DNA of 59,440 nucleotides from Anaerolineae bacterium. Its GTDB lineage: Bacteria > Chloroflexota > Anaerolineae > Aggregatilineales > Phototrophicaceae. Below, piece by piece: positions 43,850 through 55,084 of this stretch (position 1 is the first letter of the stretch; each line of letters opens with the position of its first letter). A program made the position numbers and the translations under genes. Under the pieces are notes generated by a model, which ran no database searches, was not told the origin of the DNA, and was given only the letters and a program-made list of their open reading frames with translations. The stretch covers positions 1 to 59,440 of the forward strand of contig JADLAY010000014.1 in NCBI GenBank assembly GCA_020849765.1, given 5' to 3'.

Positions 43850-44943
43850 ACGAACGGCTTGAGCTGCTGGAAATCCTGGCGCAGCGTGTCTTTTTCGCGC
43901 GCGCTGTAGAGCACCATCGCCGGGTGATAGATCGGCAGGATGAAGATGTTGCCGTGCGCGGCCTTCGCCTGCATTAGCTTGCCGTGAAGCTGGCCGATGC
44001 GCAGCTTCTTCTCCGGGAGATCGTACTTGCGCAGGATGTAGCCCATGGCGAAGCGACCGAGCGGCACGATCACGCCCGGCTCGACGATCTCGATCAGCCG
44101 GTCGACGTAGGGGACGTAAAACTCAATCTCTGCTGGGATTGGGTCGCGGTTGTCCGGCGGGCGATCGAGGACGACGTTGGTCATGTAGGTGTCCTCGCGC
44201 TTGAGCCCGATCGTGAGCAGCATCTCGTCGAGCACGTCACCCGACGCGCCGACGAACGGCCTGCCCTGGATCGCCTCGTATTCGCCCGGACACTGGCCGA
44301 TGAAGAGGATGTTGGCGTCAGGGTTGCCATCGCCGAGCACCGGGAAATAGCGATTTTCGATCCGGTGTGCATAGAGCGGCGATGCCTTCGCATCGAATAG
44401 TTGATCGCGCAGAGCTTTGATCTCGCGCATCTTGCGGCGGAGGGTCTCGCTGCTGGCGCGCGCCTTGGTCGCCGGTTTGACCGGCAGCAGCGCCGACTTG
44501 ATCGTGCGCACGAGCTGCTCGACGTCATAGGCGAAGCGTTGGTGACTGAGTTCAAAAGCGTTGCGATGCGCCAGCGCCGCAATCGTCTCCGGCAGGTCGC
44601 GCTTGAGCGGCATCGTCGCGCGGCCGACCAGCACCGGGATGACGACCTTGTCGTGTTTCAGCGCCGACTCGATCTCGATGCGGACGAAATCGTTGTCGGC
44701 GTCGAGCCGCCGGCTGCCATCCTCGCTCTCCGCCGTCAACCACTGCGGCCCGATGATGGCGATGAACACGTCGCAGGCGACGACGGCTTCTTCCAACGCC
44801 CTGACGAAATCGACGCCCGGTTTCATCGCCTCCACGTCCATGAAGATGTCGGACGGCTCGAAGTGACTACTCAGATGATCGTAGAGCCGCCCGACGTAAC
44901 CTTCGCTGTCCTGCCTGCGATAATTGATGAAGATCCGGCTCAT
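43846..44943 (-). CDS. TIR domain fused to a family-4-like uracil-DNA glycosylase domain
   Basis: A 365-residue fusion. Residues 1-150 are a bacterial TIR domain: 'I-F-I-N-Y-R-R-Q-D-S', 'D-I-F-M-D-V-E', 'D-V-F-I-A-I-I-G-P-Q-W-L' and 'F-V-R-I-E-I-E-S-A-L' with the candidate catalytic Glu (90 or 92) of TIR NAD+ hydrolases. Residues about 172-365 resemble family-4 UDG: 'G-Q-C-P-G-E-Y-E-A-I-Q-G-R-P-F-V-G' (216-232), 'T-N-V-V-L-D-R-P-P-D-N-R' (255-266) and 'Y-H-P-A-M-V-L' (339-345). The four Fe-S cysteines of UDG4 are all absent; the only Cys in this half is 218. ATG 44943 has CAGGGA upstream; the ATG at 44982 lies next to the -10 box. Confidence 0.85.
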   Translation of the reverse strand: MSRIFINYRRQDSEGYVGRLYDHLSSHFEPSDIFMDVEAMKPGVDFVRALEEAVVACDVFIAIIGPQWLTAESEDGSRRLDADNDFVRIEIESALKHDKVVIPVLVGRATMPLKRDLPETIAALAHRNAFELSHQRFAYDVEQLVRTIKSALLPVKPATKARASSETLRRKMREIKALRDQLFDAKASPLYAHRIENRYFPVLGDGNPDANILFIGQCPGEYEAIQGRPFVGASGDVLDEMLLTIGLKREDTYMTNVVLDRPPDNRDPIPAEIEFYVPYVDRLIEIVEPGVIVPLGRFAMGYILRKYDLPEKKLRIGQLHGKLMQAKAAHGNIFILPIYHPAMVLYSAREKDTLRQDFQQLKPFV

Positions 44944-44982
44944 CGAAGATTCCCTGCCTGCCGCAGTGTTGTGCCCATCCAC

Positions 44983-44988
44983 ATTATA
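44983..44988 (-). promoter_or_regulatory. -10 box of the TIR-UDG gene
   Basis: TATAAT on the minus strand, 40 bases before ATG 44943. The -35 region at 17-base spacing (CGGCCA) is poor. Its position rules out the upstream ATG at 44982 as start. Confidence 0.5.
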
Positions 44989-45036
44989 AGCGTGAGTGAC
45001 GGGCCTGGCCGTGAAGGCGGGCAGGGATTGACGATG

Positions 45037-46116
45037 CTAGTCGGTATTGTCGTGGTCGACCGGATCGTCGAACTCACTCGGCGGGAGCACAACTGTTACG
45101 GTGATTTGCTGCGTCGGGATGTTGCTGCTGGTCGATTCGGGCACCAGCCGGAACGTCAGCGTACCAGAGACGGTGAGCGGCACCGTGTAGTTCAGTGTGC
45201 TCTTGAGGGCTTGATGATCGAAACGCGCGGCCTCGTTGCCATCCGGGTTGATGACGCGGATCGAGACGCCAGTCGCATCTCTCACTTCCCAATTGAGCGT
45301 AATCGAGCCACCCGCATTAATCGAAGCGCTGGATGCCGTGAAGCTGACGATGGTCGGCGCAGGGACCGGTGTCTGCCACTCGACGGCGATGCGTGTCGAC
45401 GTGGCCGTCCGCGCCTGGACCGAGTAGTCGATGCTGACGATCTCTGCCGAGAGCCAGCCAAGCGCGCTGTTGGGCACGCGCCAGGTGATCGCCCCGCCGT
45501 CGGTCAGGTTGGCGTCCGTGCCGATCAGCACTGGCGTCGTACCGGTGCCGCTCGGCGTAACGTAGAACTGCATCCGTGAGGTGCTGGCGGGCACGTTGGT
45601 CAGGCCGGGCACGTTCCAGGTGAGCGTGACGACGCCATCCGGCACCAGCACATTAATGTCCCCCTCGACGCGCAGGACGGGAGAGACGGCGACCGCCCCG
45701 ACGACCTGAATGTTGGTTGGCGTGTTTGTCGGCGGCAGGATGACAGTGGGCACGCGCAGCACCTGCCCAACGCTGATCACATTTGGATTGGCGAGGCAGT
45801 TGATGCCCGTGAGGACACTCGTCGTCGTATTGGCGCGCCGGGCGATGTTGGCAAGTGTATCGCCCAGTGCCACTGTATAAGTAGGCAGATCGGTACGCGG
45901 TACGCATGACGTCGGCGGAATGACGATTGTCGTGGGCGGTATCGACGTCGGTGTGTTGACAGGCGCCGTAGTTGGCGTTGCGATATCCACCGGCGTGGAT
46001 GTCGGCGGCGTAAATTGTGTCGGTGGCGGTGGTGTGGGTTCGCGCTCAAGGCTGATGTTGCAGGCGGAAGTCAAGGCGCATATCAAGAAGACGAGTGCGG
46101 TGACGGATAAACGCAT
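45037..46116 (-). CDS. LysM-domain lipoprotein
   Basis: A 359-residue surface lipoprotein: signal peptide with lipobox 'L-T-S-A-C' (Cys at 19), and a Pro/Thr-rich linker of about 50 residues. One LysM domain follows ('Y-T-V-A-L-G-D-T-L-A-N-I-A-R-R' to 'V-G-Q-V-L-R-V-P'), then a C-terminal half of Ig-like beta-sandwich character ('I-N-A-G-G-S-I-T-L-N-W-E-V'). LysM binds peptidoglycan or chitin-like glycans, so it probably attaches to the wall. ATG 46116 has a GGGGGA site upstream; the longer frame would place a non-signal stretch in front. Confidence 0.88.
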   Translation of the reverse strand: MRLSVTALVFLICALTSACNISLEREPTPPPPTQFTPPTSTPVDIATPTTAPVNTPTSIPPTTIVIPPTSCVPRTDLPTYTVALGDTLANIARRANTTTSVLTGINCLANPNVISVGQVLRVPTVILPPTNTPTNIQVVGAVAVSPVLRVEGDINVLVPDGVVTLTWNVPGLTNVPASTSRMQFYVTPSGTGTTPVLIGTDANLTDGGAITWRVPNSALGWLSAEIVSIDYSVQARTATSTRIAVEWQTPVPAPTIVSFTASSASINAGGSITLNWEVRDATGVSIRVINPDGNEAARFDHQALKSTLNYTVPLTVSGTLTFRLVPESTSSNIPTQQITVTVVLPPSEFDDPVDHDNTD

Positions 46117-46334
46117 ATTTGTCCCCCTAGGTGATGCCTCACATACACTACTACGCCCAGTATGCGCGATCCGTTGTGCCTGCGTCGGACGGCGGCGGCG
46201 TGGCGTAGGGGAGTCGTCAGATGGCGTTCGTTTGACCTTATCGCACGCCGCACAATTCGCCGGTCTATCATGGAAGAACGCCGGGTACAATTTGAAGATT
46301 GGTCTCACATCACGATGCTCAGAAAGCGAAACAC

Positions 46335-47336
46335 ATGACTTCTACCATTCTGGTGACGGGCGGTGCGGGCTATGTCGGCAGCCATACGACGCGGCTGCTG
46401 CTCGATCGTGGCTACCGGGTTGTCATCCTGGATAACCTCAGCACCGGCCACATTGAAGCGATTGATTCACGCGCGGAACTGGTGCGTGGTGATTTGCAGG
46501 ATAAGACTCAGATCGAGGCGGCCTTCAAGGATCGTGACATCGCGGGGATCTTCCACTTCGCGTCCAATATCCTCGTCGGCGAAAGCATGGAGAAGCCATG
46601 GATCTACCTGCGCGATAACGTGGTCTCGGCCTGCAATCTGCTCGAAGTCGCCATGGCACACGACGTCAAGCGCTTCGTGCTCTCATCGACCGCCAACCTG
46701 TTCGACGCGCCGGACGAAATCCCGATCAAGGCCGAGGCGCGCATCGCCCCCGGCAGTCCGTATGGTGAGAGCAAGTACGCGATTGAGCGCCTGCTGGGCT
46801 GGATGGAGCGCATCTACGGCCTGGCGTCCTGCTGCCTGCGTTACTTCAATGCCTCAGGCGCGCACCCGGACAGCACCATCGGCGAAGATCATCACCCGGA
46901 GACGCACCTGATCCCGATCGTGCTCCAGGTGGCGCTCGGCCAGCGTGAGCGCGTCACTATCTTCGGCGACGACTACCCCACCGTCGACGGGACGTGCGTG
47001 CGCGATTACGTCCACGTGCTCGATCTGGCGGAGGCGCATCTGTTGGCGTTCGAAGCGATGAAGGATGGCAAGAGCCGCAAATACAACCTGGGCAGCGGCA
47101 GCGGCTACACCGTTAAGCAGATCATCGATCATGCGGTGGCGGTCTCCGGCAAGCCAATCCCGTACACGGTCGGCCCGCGCCGTCCGGGCGACCTGCCCGT
47201 GCTGGTGGCCGATACCAAGAAGATCGCGGATGAACTCGGTTGGCAGCCGCGCAATTCCGATCTCGAGACGATCCTCGAAACGGCCTGGAACTGGCACCTG
47301 GCGCATCCGCAGGGTTACAGCACGCCCAAAGCGTGA
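46335..47336 (+). CDS. galE: UDP-glucose 4-epimerase
   Basis: A 333-residue extended short-chain dehydrogenase. NAD-binding 'G-G-A-G-Y-V-G-S-H-T-T' is at the N-terminus, 'S-S-T-A' near 120, and catalytic Tyr-Lys in 'P-Y-G-E-S-K-Y-A-I-E' near 143-150. 'R-Y-F-N-A-S-G' and 'C-V-R-D-Y-V-H-V-L-D-L-A' are typical of GalE. It interconverts UDP-glucose and UDP-galactose and would feed the polysaccharide cluster upstream. ATG 46335 is used; the extra 12 codons from 46299 lack family similarity. Confidence 0.92.
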   Translation: MTSTILVTGGAGYVGSHTTRLLLDRGYRVVILDNLSTGHIEAIDSRAELVRGDLQDKTQIEAAFKDRDIAGIFHFASNILVGESMEKPWIYLRDNVVSACNLLEVAMAHDVKRFVLSSTANLFDAPDEIPIKAEARIAPGSPYGESKYAIERLLGWMERIYGLASCCLRYFNASGAHPDSTIGEDHHPETHLIPIVLQVALGQRERVTIFGDDYPTVDGTCVRDYVHVLDLAEAHLLAFEAMKDGKSRKYNLGSGSGYTVKQIIDHAVAVSGKPIPYTVGPRRPGDLPVLVADTKKIADELGWQPRNSDLETILETAWNWHLAHPQGYSTPKA

Positions 47337-47353
47337 GCACTCATTCGAATAAC

Positions 47354-47382
47354 TGAGCCTGTCCTGCCATTAGACAGGCTCA
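47354..47382. terminator. hairpin between convergent galE and xdhD-like genes
   Basis: Ten-bp perfect inverted repeat TGAGCCTGTC / GACAGGCTCA with a 9-base loop, 17 bases after galE and 13 after the end of the convergent gene. No T tract on either strand. Confidence 0.45.
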
Positions 47383-47395
47383 AACACGCATCGTG

Positions 47396-50341
<2,946 letters not shown>

Positions 50342-50358
50342 GTGTACCCGAATAAACC

Positions 50359-51459
50359 CTATTCAGCCTCTTCGGCATAGTCTTCAAGCACTGTATCAGA
50401 CATGTGGGATAAGTGCCTTAGCTGAGCGAGTTCTTGAAGACTGTCATACGAAATAAACGTGCAATGCTCCGATAAGGGGCCCTTTTCCAGTAGAGAAAAC
50501 ACTGGACGGCGAATTTCTTGAAATACTTTTTCTCGACGTGCATAAGGTGCGACAATATGCAGCTTGATGTCCATATTGGGCTGCAACGCCATCAAATCGG
50601 CCATTCTCAAGATGCCGGAATAGACCGACGTTGTATGTTCAACTTCAAATGCTCTGACAATGGAACGTCCTCGAAGCCATATGACGTCAATTTGCTCGAT
50701 CGTCTTTAGCGTAGTGTCGTCGTAATTGAGCGGCAGAATATTCAGCAGCATTGAATCGAGATCGTGCCATTCCTGCAGAACCGAATTCCTATCACTTTTA
50801 GGAATCCAGATTTTCATACCCATTTTGGACCCAAGATCGGCCAGAAGCGCCTGGATACGATGTGACTCACGAATCTCCAGAGGCTGAGAGTCATCTTCAC
50901 TCAATTCTTCTTCGCCGTTGGGGACAGTCACCGAAACGGTTTTGTCGACGCGTCTTACCTGATGGCTGATCAATTTCTGATATTCATCACGATCATATTC
51001 GTAGATTTGTCCATTTGCAGCTTGATCGAAAATTAGGTTCTCAAGGAGCCCTGCATCTCCATCGTCTAGTTGCACCAAACTGCTACGAATCTTCCCCGTC
51101 CATCTGTAGGAGTTGTGGGGATGTGTTCTTGTAAATGACAACTGCGACCAAACGAAATCGTCGTGAATTGGAATCGCCTTCTCTATAGGTAGAAGAGCTA
51201 AAGGATTCACGTTGAATCGCACAATGAATGGATCTTGCGAATCATAGAATATCGGCGTGTGCTGGATGAAAAACTCTGTTTCAACCTCAAGAACTCCAAT
51301 CCAGCGAGACAGCTTGGTCAGGTAGCATATCAACCTATCTCCTGGTTGTATCCTACTTGCCGCATTCTGATGCCTAAGTCGAAACCCAGAGATCCGTCTA
51401 TCGGAACGGAGAAACGCCTCGTAGGTTTCCGGCGAAAAGAGATCGAGGTAATACTTCAT
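50359..51459 (-). CDS. EVE-like (PUA-fold) domain plus PD-(D/E)XK-like nuclease domain
   Basis: A 366-residue protein. Residues 1-145 look like an EVE domain: 'Y-Y-L-D-L-F-S-P-E-T-Y-E-A-F', 'G-D-R-L-I-C-Y-L-T-K-L-S-R-W-I-G-V-L-E-V', and 'R-S-S-L-V-Q-L-D-D'. Residues about 195-340 resemble a PD-(D/E)XK nuclease: 'I-D-V-I-W-L' (Asp258) and 'A-F-E-V-E-H-T-T-S' (Glu272, Glu274) after 'I-Q-A-L-L-A-D-L-G-S-K-M-G'. EVE domains read modified bases and are often fused to restriction nucleases, so modification-dependent restriction is a reasonable inference. The gene is visibly AT-richer than both neighbours and separates the two hydroxylase subunit genes. Confidence 0.7.
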   Translation of the reverse strand: MKYYLDLFSPETYEAFLRSDRRISGFRLRHQNAASRIQPGDRLICYLTKLSRWIGVLEVETEFFIQHTPIFYDSQDPFIVRFNVNPLALLPIEKAIPIHDDFVWSQLSFTRTHPHNSYRWTGKIRSSLVQLDDGDAGLLENLIFDQAANGQIYEYDRDEYQKLISHQVRRVDKTVSVTVPNGEEELSEDDSQPLEIRESHRIQALLADLGSKMGMKIWIPKSDRNSVLQEWHDLDSMLLNILPLNYDDTTLKTIEQIDVIWLRGRSIVRAFEVEHTTSVYSGILRMADLMALQPNMDIKLHIVAPYARREKVFQEIRRPVFSLLEKGPLSEHCTFISYDSLQELAQLRHLSHMSDTVLEDYAEEAE

Positions 51460-51466
51460 CTGGCGT

Positions 51467-52306
51467 TCAGTCCTCGATGCAAGCCAGCAGCGCCCGCTGG
51501 ACGCAGACGCGCGCCATCTCGCGCCGGTAGTCGGCGCTGGCCCGCCAGTCATCGACCGGATCGATCTGGAGGGCGACGTGTTTGACGGCGCTGGCGATGT
51601 TCGGCTGGTCGAACGGCTGGCCGATCAGCGAGGGCAGATCGACCAGGACGACGCCCAGGTAGTCGACCCCGCCCACGGCAACGCGGCAGACCTCGACGCG
51701 CGCATCGTCATCCACAACCACGTAGGCCGCGGCATTGACGAGCGGCTCATCCGCAGGCGTGCGCGCAACGTGTGCTGTCCCCAGCGCTTGATTGCCGGGC
51801 GCGGGCTGCCGGAGATCGAGTTGGAGCAAAGCGCCGGGGAGTCCCCCACCCGCTTCTTCGTGCATGAGCAGCTCGGACATCCTGAAGCTGCGCCGTTCCC
51901 CTTGCGGAGTCAGCCAGTGTGTACCGGCGTCGAGCGCGGCCAACGCCGCCAACCACTCAGCGACCAGGGGCAGCGCGGGATACATCATGCTCTCCATCAC
52001 GCTCAGGTTGTTTCGGATGTTGAGCGGAATGGCGCGGGTAATCGCTTCGCGCAGGCGGGGATGCATGCCGGGCAGTGTTACGACCTCGCTTAGCGTGACC
52101 GCGCAGCCGATGCGATAGCCTTCGGCGACGATCTCAACTTCGTGGAGTTCGGGAATCCCCTGAAGATCGATGATCGTCTTGTAGGGAACGTCGAGCGCCC
52201 CCAGCGTCACCGCCCCGCCTGCCAGAACCAGACTGCCGGGCTGGCGGATGAAGTCCAGGAGTTCTTCGAAGGTGGTCGGGCGAAGATAAGTGTGTGGATT
52301 TGCCAT
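51467..52306 (-). CDS. FAD-binding subunit of molybdenum hydroxylase (YgfM-like)
   Basis: A 279-residue protein of the FAD_binding_5/CO-dehydrogenase flavoprotein family. 'Y-L-R-P-T-T-F-E-E-L-L-D-F' opens it and 'L-V-L-A-G-G-A-V-T-L' near 30 is the FAD pyrophosphate loop. 'I-D-L-Q-G-I-P-E-L' follows, and 'L-N-I-R-N-N-L-S-V-M-E-S' near 100 replaces the usual G-N-I-G-G-N. It is partner to the XdhD-like subunit two genes downstream. ATG 52306 is preferred; the ATG at 52336 would be at the predicted transcription start. Its end lies 7 bases before the EVE-like gene, so the three are one operon. Confidence 0.82.
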   Translation of the reverse strand: MANPHTYLRPTTFEELLDFIRQPGSLVLAGGAVTLGALDVPYKTIIDLQGIPELHEVEIVAEGYRIGCAVTLSEVVTLPGMHPRLREAITRAIPLNIRNNLSVMESMMYPALPLVAEWLAALAALDAGTHWLTPQGERRSFRMSELLMHEEAGGGLPGALLQLDLRQPAPGNQALGTAHVARTPADEPLVNAAAYVVVDDDARVEVCRVAVGGVDYLGVVLVDLPSLIGQPFDQPNIASAVKHVALQIDPVDDWRASADYRREMARVCVQRALLACIED

Positions 52307-52345
52307 CGGATTTTCAACGAATAAGCCATAGCACATTAGCGCCGG

Positions 52346-52374
52346 ATTGTAGCACTGAAGCGTCGACTTGTCCG
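52346..52374 (-). promoter_or_regulatory. promoter of the molybdenum hydroxylase operon
   Basis: Minus strand CGGACA (52374-52369), 17-base spacer, TACAAT (52351-52346). Predicted start near 52338, 32 bases before ATG 52306. Confidence 0.5.
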
Positions 52375-52408
52375 CCAGGATGAGCACGTGACCTGGTCTT
52401 ATCCCTGT

Positions 52409-53254
52409 CTAGCGCGGGTAAACCGCCAGCACGACCGGCACCGGGTCGAACGAGTCCAGCGTGTACGGCGCCAATCCCGCGCCGATCGACATCATCGTCG
52501 AGCCGCCGCCGTCGAGATTGACCGCGTTGACGATGCCCATATCGGTCGTCGGCAAATAGGCCGCCAGATCAGTCAGCGAGAGGCCAAGCAGCGGCGTCGC
52601 CAGCAGGATGATGCGCCCCTGTGCGTCCTGCGCGGCCACCGTGCGGCGTGAAGATCGATCGCCGATCGTATTATTGAACGAGGTTTGTCCGCCCGTCACC
52701 AGCATCGGAAATGCCTGGACGGCATGTTCGAGCGCCTCGCCCAGATACGGCTCGCTCAGCAGCGAGCGCACGCGCGGCACGCCGTTCTGAACCTGCACCA
52801 TCCCACCGCGATCCGTATACGACTGCCCATAGACCGCCCCATCGGCGATCACCATGCCGAGCGCAACCTGCTGCGGATCGAAGAAGTTGCCGTTGACGAA
52901 GGCGACCGCACCGGGCAGCGCCGTGCGCCATTGATCGAGCGTCAGCGACGCGCCGGGCTGATAGTGCGCACGCAGCGTGTACAAGTTCGGATCGATGCGC
53001 AGTGCGACAAGCGATCCAAAGCCGTTATTGGGGGGATTGTAGGTGCGCCGCTCCAGGCCGGGCGCGAGGACATCCCAGTCACTCGCCGGGACAGGCGTGG
53101 CGGTGGGGATGGGAGTCGGTGTGCTCAAGGATGACAGTGTGCAGCCCAACATCATCGAGAAGAACGCGACGAGTGAGGCGAAACCAAATCTGCGCAGGCG
53201 GCGGATGTGCCGGGAAATCGAGTGATGACTGAAGCGATTGAAACGTGGATGCAA
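52409..53254 (-). CDS. phosphodiester glycosidase (NAGPA/DUF2233) domain lipoprotein
   Basis: About 281 residues: signal peptide with lipobox 'M-L-G-C', a Pro/Thr linker and a NAGPA-like domain. The domain shows 'A-F-V-N-G-N-F-F-D', 'G-M-V-I-A-D-G' and 'N-A-V-N-L-D-G-G-G-S-T-M-M'. The last motif is the family signature found in the phosphodiester glycosidase that uncovers mannose-6-phosphate. In bacteria it may act on wall or capsule phosphodiesters; substrate unknown. TTG 53254 has GGAAGGA eight bases upstream and gives a normal lipoprotein signal. The GTG at 53326 would collide with the tRNA promoter and is rejected. Confidence 0.82.
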   Translation of the reverse strand: MHPRFNRFSHHSISRHIRRLRRFGFASLVAFFSMMLGCTLSSLSTPTPIPTATPVPASDWDVLAPGLERRTYNPPNNGFGSLVALRIDPNLYTLRAHYQPGASLTLDQWRTALPGAVAFVNGNFFDPQQVALGMVIADGAVYGQSYTDRGGMVQVQNGVPRVRSLLSEPYLGEALEHAVQAFPMLVTGGQTSFNNTIGDRSSRRTVAAQDAQGRIILLATPLLGLSLTDLAAYLPTTDMGIVNAVNLDGGGSTMMSIGAGLAPYTLDSFDPVPVVLAVYPR

Positions 53255-53290
53255 GCGGGACGTCCTTCCAGCCAGAGGCTGTCTTTGCTC

Positions 53291-53319
53291 TTGAATGGCT
53301 TCCCCTTGCCTGCTATACT
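53291..53319 (+). promoter_or_regulatory. promoter of tRNA-Val
   Basis: TTGAAT (53291-53296), 17-base spacer, TATACT (53314-53319), 16 bases before the tRNA 5' end. Confidence 0.7.
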
Positions 53320-53334
53320 TTACCACACAATTTC

Positions 53335-53408
53335 GGGCGCGTAGCTCAGTTGGTTAGAGCGTACGGTTCACATCCGTAAGGTCGGGGGTTCGAGCCCCTC
53401 CGCGCCCA
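53335..53408 (+). tRNA. tRNA-Val, anticodon CAC
   Basis: A 74-base cloverleaf: acceptor GGGCGCG / CGCGCCC with discriminator A, and D arm GCTC...GAGC. The anticodon stem is TACGG / CCGTA, with loop TTCACAT giving anticodon CAC. The T arm is GGGGG TTCGAGC CCCTC. CCA is not encoded. The complement of positions 53346-53408 also encodes the C-terminus of the adjacent recombinase, marking this tRNA as an attachment site. Confidence 0.97.
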
Positions 53409-54926
53409 CTCGTGTAACATGGGATCAATCTCCATGTAGGTTGGTTCGTTTGCGGAATGCCCCAAGACTATGTGAAAGTTAGATTTGAGCGTGATTGCGA
53501 CAACAGACTCGTCGTGAACATATACCCGTTCGATAATCAGCTTCACAAGCCGATGTTGTGCATCCACATCACCCGCGCAAGCTTCCCATTGAGTCGAGAA
53601 TTTGTCCAATATCGCGGCAGCGGTTTCTAGTTCCTCGCTGACTGGGGCAAGCTGCTCTAGCTCTTGTTGAAGCTGCAGCCGCTTTTCCACATAGTCCGCC
53701 TTGTCGGTGATGAAACCTTGATCCCAACGGAAATCCATCCGCTCAATTGCAGCCTTTATCTCGGTCAGTCGCTGCTCAAGGTTTTGTTCGCCGAGTGCCT
53801 CGCTGACATTGGCAAGTAGTCTATCTCGCCAATTGGCCGGCGGCTTCAGGTTCTTGAGAACGCCAATAACCTGGTCTTCTATCAGATATGCGCGAATGCC
53901 CTTCTGCTCGCATGGAAATCCTTGTGGACGGGAACTACAGCGATAGTATGCGAATGCTCGGTCGCTAAGTTTCTGTGCGAACATCTTGCCCCAGGAAGGA
54001 AAATCCGCATTCTCCGGTGGATTGGAGCAGCAACGATGGCAGTAAACCAAACCTCGCAGTAGATAGGGGTTGTAGCGTTTATACGGTTGATGATGGGCAC
54101 CTCGCTCCTCACGTACTTGCTGACAGCGATCAAATAGCTCCTCGGTAATTATTGGAGTGTGCTTTCCGTTGTGCAGCTCAACAGGTGCGGAAAAGTTGCG
54201 AGAACCATCTGAGTTATAGCGTGTTTGCTGGTAACGAACCTTACCGATGTAAATCTCATTCCTCAAAATCTCGCGAACAGTATCTTTTTGGAATAACCGT
54301 CCGCTCTTACTGCGATAGCCGCTTTCGTTGAGAAGGCGAGCGATGTCGGCGTATCCAAACTTTCCAGAAGCGTACGTTTCAAACGCTAACCGCACACCCT
54401 CTACTTCATCAACTGCCGGAATGAGCTTCCCATTCTCACGAATGTAACCGAATGGCGGGTTATTGTTGTGGATACCTTGCGTTGCTTTCTCATGGCTTGC
54501 TTTAGCAACTTCTGTCGCTAGATTGCGCGAATACCACTCGGCGACACTCTCCATGATGCCTTCTATCAGTGCGCCGATAGGACCATCACTGTCTTCTGAT
54601 GGCTCGCTGACACTATAGACTTTGATGCCGTAATCGTGTCGGAGCAGCGACTTCACGGCAAGCGCGTCGGTACGGTTTCTAGCGAAGCGGTCAAACTTAT
54701 GAACCACGAGTGCATCGAATTTCCGCTGACGCGCGTCCTGGCGCATTTGAATGAAAGCCGGGCGATCTGTGTTCTTGCCTGACACACCTTCTTCGACGTA
54801 GACACGCACTAGTTGACCGCCCTGGGCCGCGACCCAGGCTTCAACGGCGCGTTTCTGTGCTTCAATTGAGTAACCAGTCAGCTGTTCCTCAGAACTCACG
54901 CGGACGTAAGCTGCGTAGCGGTTCAT
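53346..54926 (-). CDS. large serine recombinase (integrase)
   Basis: A 526-residue site-specific recombinase. The catalytic domain (1-140) has 'Y-V-R-V-S-S-E-E-Q' with the nucleophile Ser11 (or 12), and 'G-V-S-G-K-N-T-D-R-P-A-F' and 'H-K-F-D-R-F-A-R-N' for the Arg cluster. The recombinase domain (about 155-280) has 'P-P-F-G-Y'. A zinc ribbon (about 315-365, several Cys) is followed by a coiled coil (about 405-450). The last 20 residues, from Trp-Ala-Arg-Arg on, are encoded by the antisense of tRNA-Val. ATG 54926 has AAGGAGA upstream; the frame is open back to 55178 but without a ribosome site. Confidence 0.93.
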   Translation of the reverse strand: MNRYAAYVRVSSEEQLTGYSIEAQKRAVEAWVAAQGGQLVRVYVEEGVSGKNTDRPAFIQMRQDARQRKFDALVVHKFDRFARNRTDALAVKSLLRHDYGIKVYSVSEPSEDSDGPIGALIEGIMESVAEWYSRNLATEVAKASHEKATQGIHNNNPPFGYIRENGKLIPAVDEVEGVRLAFETYASGKFGYADIARLLNESGYRSKSGRLFQKDTVREILRNEIYIGKVRYQQTRYNSDGSRNFSAPVELHNGKHTPIITEELFDRCQQVREERGAHHQPYKRYNPYLLRGLVYCHRCCSNPPENADFPSWGKMFAQKLSDRAFAYYRCSSRPQGFPCEQKGIRAYLIEDQVIGVLKNLKPPANWRDRLLANVSEALGEQNLEQRLTEIKAAIERMDFRWDQGFITDKADYVEKRLQLQQELEQLAPVSEELETAAAILDKFSTQWEACAGDVDAQHRLVKLIIERVYVHDESVVAITLKSNFHIVLGHSANEPTYMEIDPMLHEWARRGSNPRPYGCEPYALTN

Positions 54927-55084
54927 GGTATTGTGTCTCCTTGATCTAGCACGACTTTCATTCTCTTGTGGTGGTGAGAAGATTTCCTCCAATAGTTCGT
55001 CAATTGCGGGCGCAACGAAGAACCGGGGCATTACAGCCTTGATGGGTTTTTGGTCTTCCTGACTGATTTTTCTCCTTTGCATAA

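Noticed and set aside
44944..44982. Upstream ATG start for the TIR-UDG protein
   Set aside because: It lies directly next to a TATAAT box, within the expected transcription start; the ATG at 44943 has a ribosome site and matches TIR N-termini.
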